64,000 bases of DNA from Thermodesulforhabdus norvegica (lineage in GTDB: Bacteria > Desulfobacterota > Syntrophobacteria > Syntrophobacterales > Thermodesulforhabdaceae). This document shows, piece after piece, positions 28,382-36,474 of this stretch (the first letter of the stretch is position 1; the number at the start of each line of letters is the position of its first letter). The translations under genes and the position numbers were made by a program. The notes under the pieces are model-generated. The model did not search any database. It worked only from the letters and a program-made list of their open reading frames with translations, and was not told the DNA's origin. The stretch covers positions 434,001 to 498,000 of the forward strand of contig NZ_FOUU01000001.1 in the NCBI RefSeq assembly GCF_900114975.1. Direction: 5' to 3'.

Positions 28382-30280
28382 ATGAGCGTGCCCTTTCGCT
28401 TCTTTGGAGTTGTGATTTTTGCATTGTTAACAGCCTGTGCATCTACCATGCAAACGGTACCACCCGAAAAAATCCCGGGTGAAATTTTACACAGATCGCC
28501 GCCCAAAAAAGCACTGGCCCTCTGGGAAAGAGCCTCCTCACTGGAGGCACGGCATCAATTCCTGGAAGCCCTAAACACTTACCGGGAAATCGCCGCCCTG
28601 TATCCCGACAATGCCATAGCACCCCGGGCCCTGCACCGGGCCGGGCGCATACTCGCCGATCGAGAGCAATGGAACGATGCTCTGGCCTTTTATACCTATG
28701 CTGCCAATAGCTATCCTCAGTGGAACGGGCTTCCAGAACTCTATCTTGACATGACAAAGGCCTATCTGATGACAGGAAAGGGTGACGAAGCCCTGAAGGC
28801 CTCATTGAAGGCGTCCAACAAAGCAGAAAAAAACCTTTACGCAGGCCTTGCCTATGTTCTGAAGGGACAAGATGGCAAAGCCATCTTTTCAATGGACCAG
28901 TACATCAGCGATCCTCAGGTAACTTCAAATCCGGAGGCACTGCTCAAGGCATCAGAACTTGCGGCACGGATACTGACCCCGGAGATGACAAATAATTATC
29001 TCAAAAAGCCCTTACCCGAAAGCTTGAGAATATTCCTGCACTGTGTTTTGGCACTTCAGGAGATATCGCTCGGAAGAACAGAGCAAGGCAGAAAAAGGCT
29101 CCAGTACCTTCGGGAAACCACTTCGGCTCAGAATCCCATGTCACCGTTAATAGAAAAAATAGCGAGAAAGGTTGCGGCCGAAGAAGTTTCCCCGGAACTG
29201 GGGCAGGCCAATCCGGGAAAACTCGGACTAATGGTTCCGTTACACGGAGAATTTGCGATTTACGGGCGAAGCATTTTGCAGGGAGCATCCGTCGCCCTGG
29301 AAAGGTGGAACAGAGATCATCCGTACGATCCCGTTGAGCTGGTCGTCTACGACACTTCTACTTACGAAAACGCCTCCGAAAAACCGGTATTTAAACTTCT
29401 CAAGGAAGATAAGGTTATTGCTCTGATAGGGCCACTCGGTACGAAGGCAGTGAACAGGCTAATAGAGGAAGGATATGCCGGATCGGTCCTCGTTGTCGCC
29501 CTGATACCCGACGAACCCCGCACGGAAACCACACCATTTTACATCAGAATGCTGCCCGGCCTTACAGAGTCCCTCGACTTACTGGTAAAATACGCCGTGG
29601 AAAACCTGGGAGTTCGATCCTTCGGCGTTCTTTATCCCTCCGACAATTTCGGCGAAAAGGCTCTTAAGGCCTTTAACACCGCCGTAGATTCTCACGGTGG
29701 GGAAATTGCTTCAGCGGTCTCCTATCCGCCCCAATCCGTTGACCTCGAAGCCTACATCAGAAATCTCGAAAAACAAACGACACAGGTCGATAAATTTAAT
29801 ACCGGTTTTGAAGCCCTCTTTCTGCCGGATACGATAAGAGCCGTATCCACCATAGTTCCCCAGCTTTTTTACTACGGCATAACGGGGATTCCCCTCCTTG
29901 GAAGTCATTTGTGGGATCATCCCGAGTTACCCAATCTTGCAAACGGGTATCTTGAAGGAGCATATTACGTGACGGCTTTTTCCACCTTCACAAAAGATCC
30001 GTCTCTTCAGGAGTTTATTTCCGACTTTCGCAACCTTTTTGGAACCGAACCCGAATTGCTCCACGCCATTGGATACGATGCCTTATCGCTTGTCCTAGAC
30101 ATAAGAAGCTCGCTTTCTCAAGACGAACGCACCCGTACGGGAATGATAAGCCGGGCCCGGGGTTTCAGACCCGCCCATAGCATTACGGGAATTATTGAAA
30201 TAGAGGACAACGGACATTTGCAAAGAGAATACAAAATAATGACCATTACAAACAACACCCCTGTTCAGGTCCTGCCGTGA
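28382..30280 (+). CDS. LppC/LpoA-like lipoprotein (penicillin-binding protein activator)
   Basis: 632 residues from the ATG at 28382, with GGTGGAG upstream. A lipoprotein signal is visible (VVIFALLTAC, lipid-attached Cys near residue 20). Residues about 45-270 are TPR-like helices (ALWERASSLEARHQFLEALNTY), and residues about 285-620 form a periplasmic-binding-protein-like domain (LGLMVPLHGEFAIYGRSILQG, ALIGPLGTKAVNRL). LpoA, the outer-membrane activator of PBP1A, has this same order. The PBP-like half also resembles Leu/Ile/Val-binding proteins, so a ligand-binding role is possible. It is divergent from the murein endopeptidase gene, which supports a cell-wall role. Confidence 0.83.
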   Translation: MSVPFRFFGVVIFALLTACASTMQTVPPEKIPGEILHRSPPKKALALWERASSLEARHQFLEALNTYREIAALYPDNAIAPRALHRAGRILADREQWNDALAFYTYAANSYPQWNGLPELYLDMTKAYLMTGKGDEALKASLKASNKAEKNLYAGLAYVLKGQDGKAIFSMDQYISDPQVTSNPEALLKASELAARILTPEMTNNYLKKPLPESLRIFLHCVLALQEISLGRTEQGRKRLQYLRETTSAQNPMSPLIEKIARKVAAEEVSPELGQANPGKLGLMVPLHGEFAIYGRSILQGASVALERWNRDHPYDPVELVVYDTSTYENASEKPVFKLLKEDKVIALIGPLGTKAVNRLIEEGYAGSVLVVALIPDEPRTETTPFYIRMLPGLTESLDLLVKYAVENLGVRSFGVLYPSDNFGEKALKAFNTAVDSHGGEIASAVSYPPQSVDLEAYIRNLEKQTTQVDKFNTGFEALFLPDTIRAVSTIVPQLFYYGITGIPLLGSHLWDHPELPNLANGYLEGAYYVTAFSTFTKDPSLQEFISDFRNLFGTEPELLHAIGYDALSLVLDIRSSLSQDERTRTGMISRARGFRPAHSITGIIEIEDNGHLQREYKIMTITNNTPVQVLP

Positions 30281-30456
30281 TCCATGGTCTTGTAATTCCA
30301 GAGGGCCTGGAGGGTTTGACGCCACATTTGTCGTGAAAACAGCTCCTCTCATAAGGTCTCCCAAATCAGGTTTTTTTCGCCCTGGACATCATTCCAGAGG
30401 TTAGTTACGAAATTTACAAGACCGGCGGGCAAGAAGTCCGCGGGATTCTTTCTTGA
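30265..30456 (-). pseudogene. coding-like fragment with an internal TGA, no start codon
   Basis: On the minus strand one frame is open from 30456 to 30352, then has TGA at 30351-30349, and continues in the same frame to a TGA at 30267-30265. The two pieces read like protein (NPADFLPAGLVNFVTNLWND then FSRQMWRQTLQALWNYKTMD), with several Trp codons that chance sequence would rarely give. There is no start codon in the first piece. It is most easily read as the decayed end of a lost gene. I do not recognise the family. It touches the last 16 bases of the lipoprotein gene on the other strand. Confidence 0.35.
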
Positions 30457-30740
30457 TTAACCACCCACCATGAAGGTGACGGCCAAGCTTTAAGGTCCTG
30501 AGGATCATCTATGCCATGAAGGCATTTGCTCACGAGAGCAGTGTGCTTATAGCGCGATTTTTCATGCGCGGATCAACTCATCAGTAAAGGAATGTGCAGT
30601 TTATCAAAACGCGCTTGATGTCATTAACAGAGACTGCAGTGGTGTCATGAGTTTAGTTTATACTAATTCACTACTTTGCTATGGCTTACCGGTGCCTATT
30701 TACTGGTTTCGGTTGACCTAAAAAAGCAGGAGGTATAAAG
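30457..30740. other. intergenic stretch before the porin gene
   Basis: No gene is supported here. An inverted repeat ATCAA-N7-TTGAT lies at 30603-30619 and a -10-like TATACT at about 30659-30664, without a good -35. The ribosome site of the porin (AGGAGG) is at about 30729-30734. A short plus-strand frame (about 30520-30590, starting MKAFAHESS) looks mildly coding-like but is too short to call. Confidence 0.4.
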
Positions 30741-31880
30741 ATGAAGCCAATAAGTCTGGTGCTCCTTTCTATTCTAATGATTCTAGGAGTCAGCGCATGG
30801 GCCGACGATTCGGCACAGAGCAGCGAAATTGACCAACTCGAGCTGCTCGGTGGCAGAGTGATCATCGGCGGTACAATGGCAGGGGCGTATCAGTACGAAA
30901 GCACAAGTGACTCGGAAGAAGATGATAGCTTTGGCAGAGGTGCCTTAACAATTCAGCCGGAGATCACGATAAGGCCTACGAAATCGGACGAAATATTCTT
31001 CAAATTAGGATTCGCCGCCGGAAATGGTCTGAATATAGATAAGCATCGATTTGCTCTGGCTCCCTGGGCGGCAGACCTGGAAGACGATGTTAAAGACATC
31101 AACGGAAGGAATCGAGATTACTTGCTCACGGCATGGTACAAGCACTCATTCAACATAGGAGAGAATGTAATTAGCCTGACCGGCGGCATTATAGACTCTA
31201 CGGACTACCTTGATGAAAACGCCTTTGCCAATGACGAATTTACTCAGTTCATGAATGAAGCTCTTGTCAATGCCCCCGTGGCCTTTTTGCCTTCCTATGA
31301 CGTAGGGGGCGCGCTGGAAGTGGAGATGGGCCGTTTTACCGTCAAGGCAGTGTTCATGCAGGTCGGGGAAAACGACGAAGGGAAAGGATATCAGTCCTAC
31401 GGCCTTCAGGCCGGTTACTCCATAGAAACCCCCTGGGGGGAGGGAAATTACAGGATAATTCTTGACGCAACCAGTGATGATTTCAGTGATCCTTATGGGC
31501 GGAATGAGGAATCACTGAAAGGTTTGGTTATCTCCTGCGATCAGGAACTGGGCGAGGTTTTAGGTGCCTGGATCCGATTCGGATGGTCTGATGACGAAGC
31601 AAGTGTCACTTATGCAGACTTTTACTCTGGCGGAATCAATATAAGCGGGAAGATATGGGGACGAGAACAAGATAACATCGGGATCGGCTATGCCTATCTT
31701 AACGGCGGGAATCAGGAATTAGACAAAACCCACCTTTTCGAAGGTTACATACGCTTTGGCCTGAACGATATCTTCGCCCTGACCTTTGACCTTCAGTACA
31801 TCGACGATGAGTATAAAGAGGAAGCAGGGGAAGATGTTGACGGTTGGATAGCAGGATTTCGGTTGACCGCCGAGTTTTGA
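30741..31880 (+). CDS. outer-membrane beta-barrel porin, OprB-like
   Basis: 379 residues. A signal peptide is present (ISLVLLSILMILGVSAWA), then alternating beta-strand pattern throughout with acidic loops, ending in an aromatic residue (FRLTAEF), the signature for outer-membrane insertion. Content (AWYKHSFNIGENVISLTGGIID, YGLQAGYSIETPWGEGNYRI) resembles carbohydrate-selective OprB/AlgE-like porins, but the substrate cannot be given. AGGAGG lies seven bases before the start. It converges with a PAS-type sigma-54 activator gene; both end in a shared hairpin. Confidence 0.8.
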   Translation: MKPISLVLLSILMILGVSAWADDSAQSSEIDQLELLGGRVIIGGTMAGAYQYESTSDSEEDDSFGRGALTIQPEITIRPTKSDEIFFKLGFAAGNGLNIDKHRFALAPWAADLEDDVKDINGRNRDYLLTAWYKHSFNIGENVISLTGGIIDSTDYLDENAFANDEFTQFMNEALVNAPVAFLPSYDVGGALEVEMGRFTVKAVFMQVGENDEGKGYQSYGLQAGYSIETPWGEGNYRIILDATSDDFSDPYGRNEESLKGLVISCDQELGEVLGAWIRFGWSDDEASVTYADFYSGGINISGKIWGREQDNIGIGYAYLNGGNQELDKTHLFEGYIRFGLNDIFALTFDLQYIDDEYKEEAGEDVDGWIAGFRLTAEF

Positions 31881-31887
31881 TACATCG

Positions 31888-31909
31888 GGGCGACCGTTCA
31901 CGGTCGCCC
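31888..31909. terminator. hairpin between convergent porin and regulator genes
   Basis: A 9-bp perfect stem (GGGCGACCG / CGGTCGCCC) with a TTCA loop, 7 bases after the porin stop and 7 bases before the end of the opposite gene. Little T-run on either side; a two-way terminator is the likely role. Confidence 0.65.
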
Positions 31910-31916
31910 TCCTTAC

Positions 31917-33251
31917 CTATTCGGCCTTCCCAGGTCTGAATATACCGAGTTTTTTCATTTTTCTGTAAAGAGTGGCCTTATGAATTCCCAGGCGCCGGGC
32001 CGTCTCGGTGCAATTGTAACCCGTATTTCTCAAGGTCTGCTCTATCAGTCGGGCTTCAACGGTTTCTCGAATACCTTTTATGTTACCGGAGTGATGTTTC
32101 AGGCCTGGAGAAAAGTCAGAAACGATATGACTCACCTCTATCGTCTTTCCCGAGCACAAGATAAAAGCCCTTTCTATAACGTTTTCCAGCTCACGGACAT
32201 TGCCGGGCCAATCATGGGCCATAAGCAGTGAAAGGGCTTCGGGAGAAATCCCCTCAATGGATTTCTTATGAAGCACATTAAAGCGCCTGATGAACTGGTC
32301 CACGAGAAGCGGTATGTCCTCCTTTCTTTCTCTAAGAGGCGGAAGCTCTATGCTCATCACATTTATTCTGTAATAGAGATCTTCTCTGAATGTACCTTTC
32401 TTCACCAGCGCCTTTAAATCCCGATTCGTGGCGGCGATTATACGAACATCGGCTACCTCGGATTTGGTGGCACCCAGCGGCTCATAGGTACGTTCCTGAA
32501 GCACTCTTAAAAGCCTGACCTGAAGGGCAGGGGTAACCTCGCCGATTTCGTCCAGAAACAATGTACCTCCTCTGGCAACAGCAAACTTGCCGGGCTTGTC
32601 CTTCAAGGCACCTGTAAATGCTCCGGCTTTGTAGCCGAAGAGTTCAGATTCAAGCAGGGTATCGGGCAGGGCGCCACAGTTTACGGCCACAAAAGGTCCG
32701 TCACGTCTGGAGCTCAGGTTGTGAATAGCCCGCGCTACAAGTTCCTTTCCCGTACCGGTTTCACCCAGGATAAGTACTGTGCTGGGGCTTTCTGCAATAG
32801 CCGGCAGGATTTCAAAAATTCTCTGCATGAGCGGGCTACAGCTTACGAGATCGCCGACCCTGTATTTCCCCTCGAGCTCCTTCCTCAACGCCTCAAGCTC
32901 ACTCAGATCCCTGAAGGTTTCGGCACCACCGTAAACCTTTCCATCTCTATCGCGTAGCACCGCCGTGGATACGCTGATTGGAACCCTCTGACCCCTGGCG
33001 TCAATTATATAGCAGGATCTACCAATTACGGGTTTTCCCGTGGCAAGAGTTTCCCGGAGAGCGCAGGTTTCCTCGCACATACTGGACCGGAATACTTCCC
33101 AGCATTTACGGCCTATGGCTTCGCTTCTCGGAATCCCGGTAATAACCTCGGCAGCCCGGTTGAAGTAAGTAACATTCCACTCCAGGTCTATCGTGAATAC
33201 TCCGTCGGAAATGCTTTCCAGAATAGAAGTTTCAGAATTAACGAACTTCAT
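31917..33251 (-). CDS. PAS-domain sigma-54-dependent activator
   Basis: 444 residues. Order: PAS domain (about 8-115; ILESISDGVFTIDLEWNVTYFNRAA), AAA+ domain (about 130-370; Walker A GETGTGKELVARAIH, GAFTGA intact, DEIGE Walker B), and a Fis-type helix-turn-helix (ETARRLGIHKATLYRKMKKLG). The PAS domain has several cysteines around residues 49-62 (KCWEVFRSSMCEETCALRE), an arrangement often seen in redox- or metal-sensing activators of anaerobes. No receiver domain, so it is probably switched by a ligand or redox signal. Its targets are unknown; the convergent porin and the nickel cluster are neighbours. Confidence 0.9.
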   Translation of the reverse strand: MKFVNSETSILESISDGVFTIDLEWNVTYFNRAAEVITGIPRSEAIGRKCWEVFRSSMCEETCALRETLATGKPVIGRSCYIIDARGQRVPISVSTAVLRDRDGKVYGGAETFRDLSELEALRKELEGKYRVGDLVSCSPLMQRIFEILPAIAESPSTVLILGETGTGKELVARAIHNLSSRRDGPFVAVNCGALPDTLLESELFGYKAGAFTGALKDKPGKFAVARGGTLFLDEIGEVTPALQVRLLRVLQERTYEPLGATKSEVADVRIIAATNRDLKALVKKGTFREDLYYRINVMSIELPPLRERKEDIPLLVDQFIRRFNVLHKKSIEGISPEALSLLMAHDWPGNVRELENVIERAFILCSGKTIEVSHIVSDFSPGLKHHSGNIKGIRETVEARLIEQTLRNTGYNCTETARRLGIHKATLYRKMKKLGIFRPGKAE

Positions 33252-33350
33252 TACCGAAAATTTTTCGCTCTTAAATTAAATACACACTCCTAGCCCTCGC
33301 TACATAAAGAACATATTCACTTAAAAAGGGCGAGGCAACAGATCAACCTT

Positions 33351-33953
33351 CTATAATGTGCCCTTTAACAGCTCAGGTTTAACACGATAAAGAAACGATA
33401 CGGCAAAAGCCGAAACACCCCCCTCCACAGCGGCAACGGGGATGTGGGCCAGAAAAGCCACCTTGGCCACACCCCAGAAAACTTCTCCCGAAAGCGCCAG
33501 TAAGACGGCCAGAATCAAAGCGGCCGTCAGAACCCCAATGGCTCCTGCTATTCCAGCAACCACAGCGGTTTTCCCAATATGTCTTCCCGCGAAAGCCCGG
33601 AAAATATAGCCCGAAAGCACGGCCGGTATCCCCATCATCAAAGCGTTGGCACCCAGAGCGGTTACACCTCCAAATTGAAACAGAAAACATTGAAGCACCA
33701 ATCCCAGGGCTATCGCCAGAAAGCTCAAAGGCCCCAAGACAATCCCCACAAGTCCGGGCAGTAGCAGGTGAACACTTGTGGGTCCAAGAGGAATGTGGAT
33801 AAGGGAGGCTACAAAAAAAGCAGCCGTCATCACGGCAATCCTGGGATAATCCTCATAGTGGAGCCTTCGAACGCTCAAGACCACCATCCCGGCGCTAACT
33901 ACGGCAGTGCTAACGGTAACAGCCGGCGGAAGGACGCCGTCGGAAATATGCAT
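33351..33953 (-). CDS. CbiM/NikM-type substrate-binding membrane subunit of an ECF nickel/cobalt transporter
   Basis: 200 residues, six or so transmembrane helices. The N-terminus MHISDGVLPP is the invariant metal-binding start of CbiM/NikM, in which Met1, His2 and a following histidine bind Ni2+ or Co2+; PLGPTSVHLLLPGLVGIVLG is also typical. This subunit captures the metal; an ATPase (O) and coupling subunit (Q) are needed for uptake and are not present next to it. The genes upstream (nikK- and nikL-like) favour nickel, while the cobalamin genes nearby would fit cobalt. The metal cannot be settled from sequence. Confidence 0.88.
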   Translation of the reverse strand: MHISDGVLPPAVTVSTAVVSAGMVVLSVRRLHYEDYPRIAVMTAAFFVASLIHIPLGPTSVHLLLPGLVGIVLGPLSFLAIALGLVLQCFLFQFGGVTALGANALMMGIPAVLSGYIFRAFAGRHIGKTAVVAGIAGAIGVLTAALILAVLLALSGEVFWGVAKVAFLAHIPVAAVEGGVSAFAVSFLYRVKPELLKGTL

Positions 33954-33966
33954 GTCAAGCCTCCCT

Positions 33967-34326
33967 TTACTCCACCCGACCTTTCTTTAACATCGCTCGA
34001 GCATGGAAATAAAAACCCACGCCACAAAGGCCGAATACAAACCCGATACCTCCTATAATGTCGCGCACATCCGGGCTGCTTACTTCCTGACGCAACATAA
34101 GGATCTCTCTTTTCAACTGTCTGATCTCTCTGTGAAGAGCCTCATTCTGCTTGTGTAACTCATCGGAAATGCTGTCACATACGGATTTACCACCCGTCGA
34201 GAGATTCTCCGGGCCGGGATACGGCGTAGCAGAAACACCTTCTCCACCATGTCCTTCAAGGGCACCGCAACCCGTAGCGGCAAAAAGAACAACCATCAGA
34301 CCAATAACAACCCCTTTCCAGTTCAT
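33967..34326 (-). CDS. small lipoprotein with coiled coil and C-terminal membrane segment
   Basis: 119 residues from the ATG at 34326, which overlaps the preceding stop by one base (TGATG). A lipobox (LFAATGC) gives a lipidated Cys near residue 20. Residues about 55-85 form a coiled coil (LHKQNEALHREIRQLKREIL), and residues about 92-110 a membrane helix (GGIGFVFGLCGVGFYFHA), followed by a basic tail. It sits between the nikL- and nikM-like genes, so it is likely an accessory subunit of that transporter, perhaps taking the place of NikN. I know no exact match for it. Confidence 0.65.
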   Translation of the reverse strand: MNWKGVVIGLMVVLFAATGCGALEGHGGEGVSATPYPGPENLSTGGKSVCDSISDELHKQNEALHREIRQLKREILMLRQEVSSPDVRDIIGGIGFVFGLCGVGFYFHARAMLKKGRVE

Positions 34327-34655
34327 CACTTCAATTCATCTCCCTTGAGAACATATTCGCCTCTGTGTCCCATGCCGGCATCGATAACGACCTTCACCAT
34401 GTTGACATTACCGGGCAAGGCCACATCACAAAGGCCCTCGCTGTTGGTTTCACACCTGCCGATTTCCTTCCCTTCCCCATCGTAAATCGTGACCATTCCC
34501 TGCTTAACCGGGCTGCCGTCGGCAAAATAAGCCTCGGCATAAATCCTTCCCTGATCTGCGTAAGCAAACACCTGAACCTTGTGTGCCCAGCAGGTTACCA
34601 CGAAAAGGCTTAAAATAAAGGCTGCCAGGCTCAGCGTAAAAAAGCATCGGGACAT
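34326..34655 (-). CDS. NikL-like periplasmic component of a nickel transporter
   Basis: 109 residues. Signal peptide (FFTLSLAAFILSLFVVTCWA), then a short beta-rich domain beginning with a histidine right after the predicted cleavage (AHKVQVFAYADQGRIYAEAYF) and containing DGSPVKQGMVTIYDGEGKEI, like carboxypeptidase-regulatory (Ig-like) domains. This matches the small protein usually called NikL in NikKLMQO-type ECF operons. The exposed His after the signal peptide and the GMGHRGEYVL run could bind metal. Coupled to the next gene by a one-base overlap. The name is from family and context; binding is inferred. Confidence 0.68.
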   Translation of the reverse strand: MSRCFFTLSLAAFILSLFVVTCWAHKVQVFAYADQGRIYAEAYFADGSPVKQGMVTIYDGEGKEIGRCETNSEGLCDVALPGNVNMVKVVIDAGMGHRGEYVLKGDELK

Positions 34656-34676
34656 TTTTATGTACCTCCATAAAAG

Positions 34677-35477
34677 TTACTTCATGTCGACCACTCGCAC
34701 CCAGACAACGCCACCTATTTCAACGTCCTTTTCCTGACCATCATGCTTGAGCTTCCATGGAGCGTCGGCCAGGGCTGCGAATCCCCACCATCCCGCTTTG
34801 GGCATGGCATAGGTAAAAACCCCGTTTGAGTCGGTTTTTATCACCTGGGTTATGTACGGATCGGCCGGAGGGATTACTTTATCATCTCCCGACCCATTCA
34901 TGTATTCAACCTCTACTTCCAGATTCGGAGCAGGTTTACCATTTACCAGCACCAGACCCTGGAAAACATTGCCCGTCCACAGGCCATATGGCCTGGTCAA
35001 AGGGATAATCTCTATGGGAAGGTTGAGACTGGCATCCCAGCCTTCTTCCATACCGAGAGCATTCACCCAGACTTTGGTATAGTGGACAATGTACTTGTCT
35101 TCGGCAGGTTCCCAGTAAGGTTCGGGCTCAACGAAGAATATATAGTCGCCGGGACGCTTGATTGTGTACGTGGCAGTCCAGTAGGTACAGGATCCGCCTT
35201 GACAGGGGCCTTCGGCCTTGGCAGAAACAAGACTCCCCGTGAGATCCTCACTTTTCCCTCGACAAAACACCCCAAACTTTTTCGGCTTTGCCATTTCCAT
35301 GTAAACGCCTTCCATTGGATGCACGAATTTGACCGAAAGAGAAATCTCCTTGCTTTCAGATCCGGCCACTATGTCATCAGAAGGAATAATGACTCCAAAA
35401 TGAGCATACGATAAACTCGCACAAATGAGCAAGCATGCCACCACCATCGTTACAAAAGCTGGTTTAACACCTTTCAT
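34677..35477 (-). CDS. NikK-like DUF4198 periplasmic component of a nickel transporter
   Basis: 266 residues. Signal peptide ([18 protein letters not shown]) followed directly by [10 protein letters not shown], then the DUF4198 pattern ([50 protein letters not shown]; ending [10 protein letters not shown]). DUF4198 proteins accompany nickel ECF transporters as NikK and bind Ni2+ in the periplasm. The strong ribosome site AAGGAGGAGG precedes the start. First gene of the nikK-nikL-lipoprotein-nikM operon, which lacks the Q and O subunits. Confidence 0.78.
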   Translation of the reverse strand: MKGVKPAFVTMVVACLLICASLSYAHFGVIIPSDDIVAGSESKEISLSVKFVHPMEGVYMEMAKPKKFGVFCRGKSEDLTGSLVSAKAEGPCQGGSCTYWTATYTIKRPGDYIFFVEPEPYWEPAEDKYIVHYTKVWVNALGMEEGWDASLNLPIEIIPLTRPYGLWTGNVFQGLVLVNGKPAPNLEVEVEYMNGSGDDKVIPPADPYITQVIKTDSNGVFTYAMPKAGWWGFAALADAPWKLKHDGQEKDVEIGGVVWVRVVDMK

Positions 35478-35510
35478 GATCCCTCCTCCTTAAAAACCAG
35501 AGTTTAAAAG

Positions 35511-35542
35511 AAAAAAGGCCACTTCCCAACGGAAGCGGCCTT
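35511..35542 (-). terminator. intrinsic terminator upstream of nikK
   Basis: On the minus-strand RNA a 12-bp stem (AAGGCCGCUUCC / GGAAGUGGCCUU, one G-U pair) with GUUG loop is followed by a U-rich tract. It lies 34 bases before the nikK start. It most simply ends the guaB-guaA transcript. It could also act as an attenuator inside a nikK leader, since no clear nikK promoter is seen between it and the gene. Confidence 0.85.
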
Positions 35543-35565
35543 CATGACCACGGTCCACAGACTTA

Positions 35566-35712
35566 TCAAATCTTCGAAGGCTCTTTTCGCCACAACTTCA
35601 GAGGGATCTTCTTGATCCCCTTTCCGTTTATCTCTTTAGCACGGAAATGAGACCGGGTCAATAGAGCAATCCAACCGTCTTTTTTAAAGAAACCGGCGTC
35701 AGGAGCTTTCAA
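35566..35712 (-). CDS. possible small protein or gene remnant between UPF0280 and nikK
   Basis: A 49-codon frame from TTG at 35712 to TGA at 35566. The product reads like a real basic protein fragment (APDAGFFKKDGWIALLTRSH, KEINGKGIKKIPLKLWR). It lacks an ATG and a convincing ribosome site, and the frame is open for only ten more codons upstream. It could be a small gene of the gua operon or the remnant of a lost gene. Part of it can also fold as RNA (GGGATC-N5-GATCCC), so a structured leader is another reading. Confidence 0.35.
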   Translation of the reverse strand: MKAPDAGFFKKDGWIALLTRSHFRAKEINGKGIKKIPLKLWRKEPSKI

Positions 35713-35751
35713 AGCGCGCCGGATATAACCGGCAGATAGTCACGATAAAAA

Positions 35752-36474
35752 TCAAACAAGTTCAATTCCCCCGAAGAGCCCTACCTGACCATCAATAATG
35801 GCAATAACGGCGTAAATCTCCGGCCTCAGTCCCCATTCACCCACCACAGGCTCCAGATCGTCAGGACTGTGAATTGAATTGCAAACCGCTGTTGCGGCGG
35901 CATCTGCAAGAGCTCCGTCGGAAGAAAATATCGTTACCAGGTCGGCCTTGCCGAGACTCAACGAGTGTCCCATAGTTGCAGAAGATGAACAAACACAAAG
36001 AGGTAGTTTTTCGGAAGGTAATTTAACTCTAAGTCTGATGTTTCCTCCGTATAAACCGATAATCGGGTCATGGGCGGAAAAAAGGAAGCAATCTCCGCCG
36101 TTTTCAACGATCACGTCCCCCGCAGGATCGATCCTGCGAATCTCCACTCCAACACATTCGGCAATGGCTCCGGCAACAGATGCCATCGGTCCCACGCCGG
36201 CAAAATCAGCAGCCCTCAGCATTTTTCTTACAATCGGCGGAGCCAAAGGATCCCATGGCAGGGGTCGAAGAGATGTCAGAAATCGGGAGTTTTTCTTTGC
36301 ATAGGCCATGATCTGACAATGGGCATCCATCACTACTTTGAGGACAAGTTTCGAAAAATCTTCGGAGGAGCGGATCCACAAATCGGTCTGACGAAATCTA
36401 ACCTCATAGGCCGTGCCCTTTCCCGAAGCATGCCAAAATCGATAGAATCTACTTTCTTTCCCGATTACTCCCAT
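35752..36474 (-). CDS. UPF0280 family protein
   Basis: 240 residues, matching the UPF0280 family of conserved proteins (ApbE-like fold) found in anaerobes and archaea. Recognisable runs are [40 protein letters not shown] and [25 protein letters not shown]. Family members have no firm function, though the fold suggests flavin or FAD-related chemistry. The gene overlaps the guaA stop by ten bases, so it is translated as part of the gua operon. That link to GMP synthesis is unusual and unexplained. Confidence 0.85.
   Translation of the reverse strand: MGVIGKESRFYRFWHASGKGTAYEVRFRQTDLWIRSSEDFSKLVLKVVMDAHCQIMAYAKKNSRFLTSLRPLPWDPLAPPIVRKMLRAADFAGVGPMASVAGAIAECVGVEIRRIDPAGDVIVENGGDCFLFSAHDPIIGLYGGNIRLRVKLPSEKLPLCVCSSSATMGHSLSLGKADLVTIFSSDGALADAAATAVCNSIHSPDDLEPVVGEWGLRPEIYAVIAIIDGQVGLFGGIELV

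Noticed and set aside
30682-30696. Sigma-54-like promoter (TGGC...TGCC) upstream of the porin
   Set aside because: The spacing between GG and GC is nine bases instead of ten, and the rest of the match is poor.
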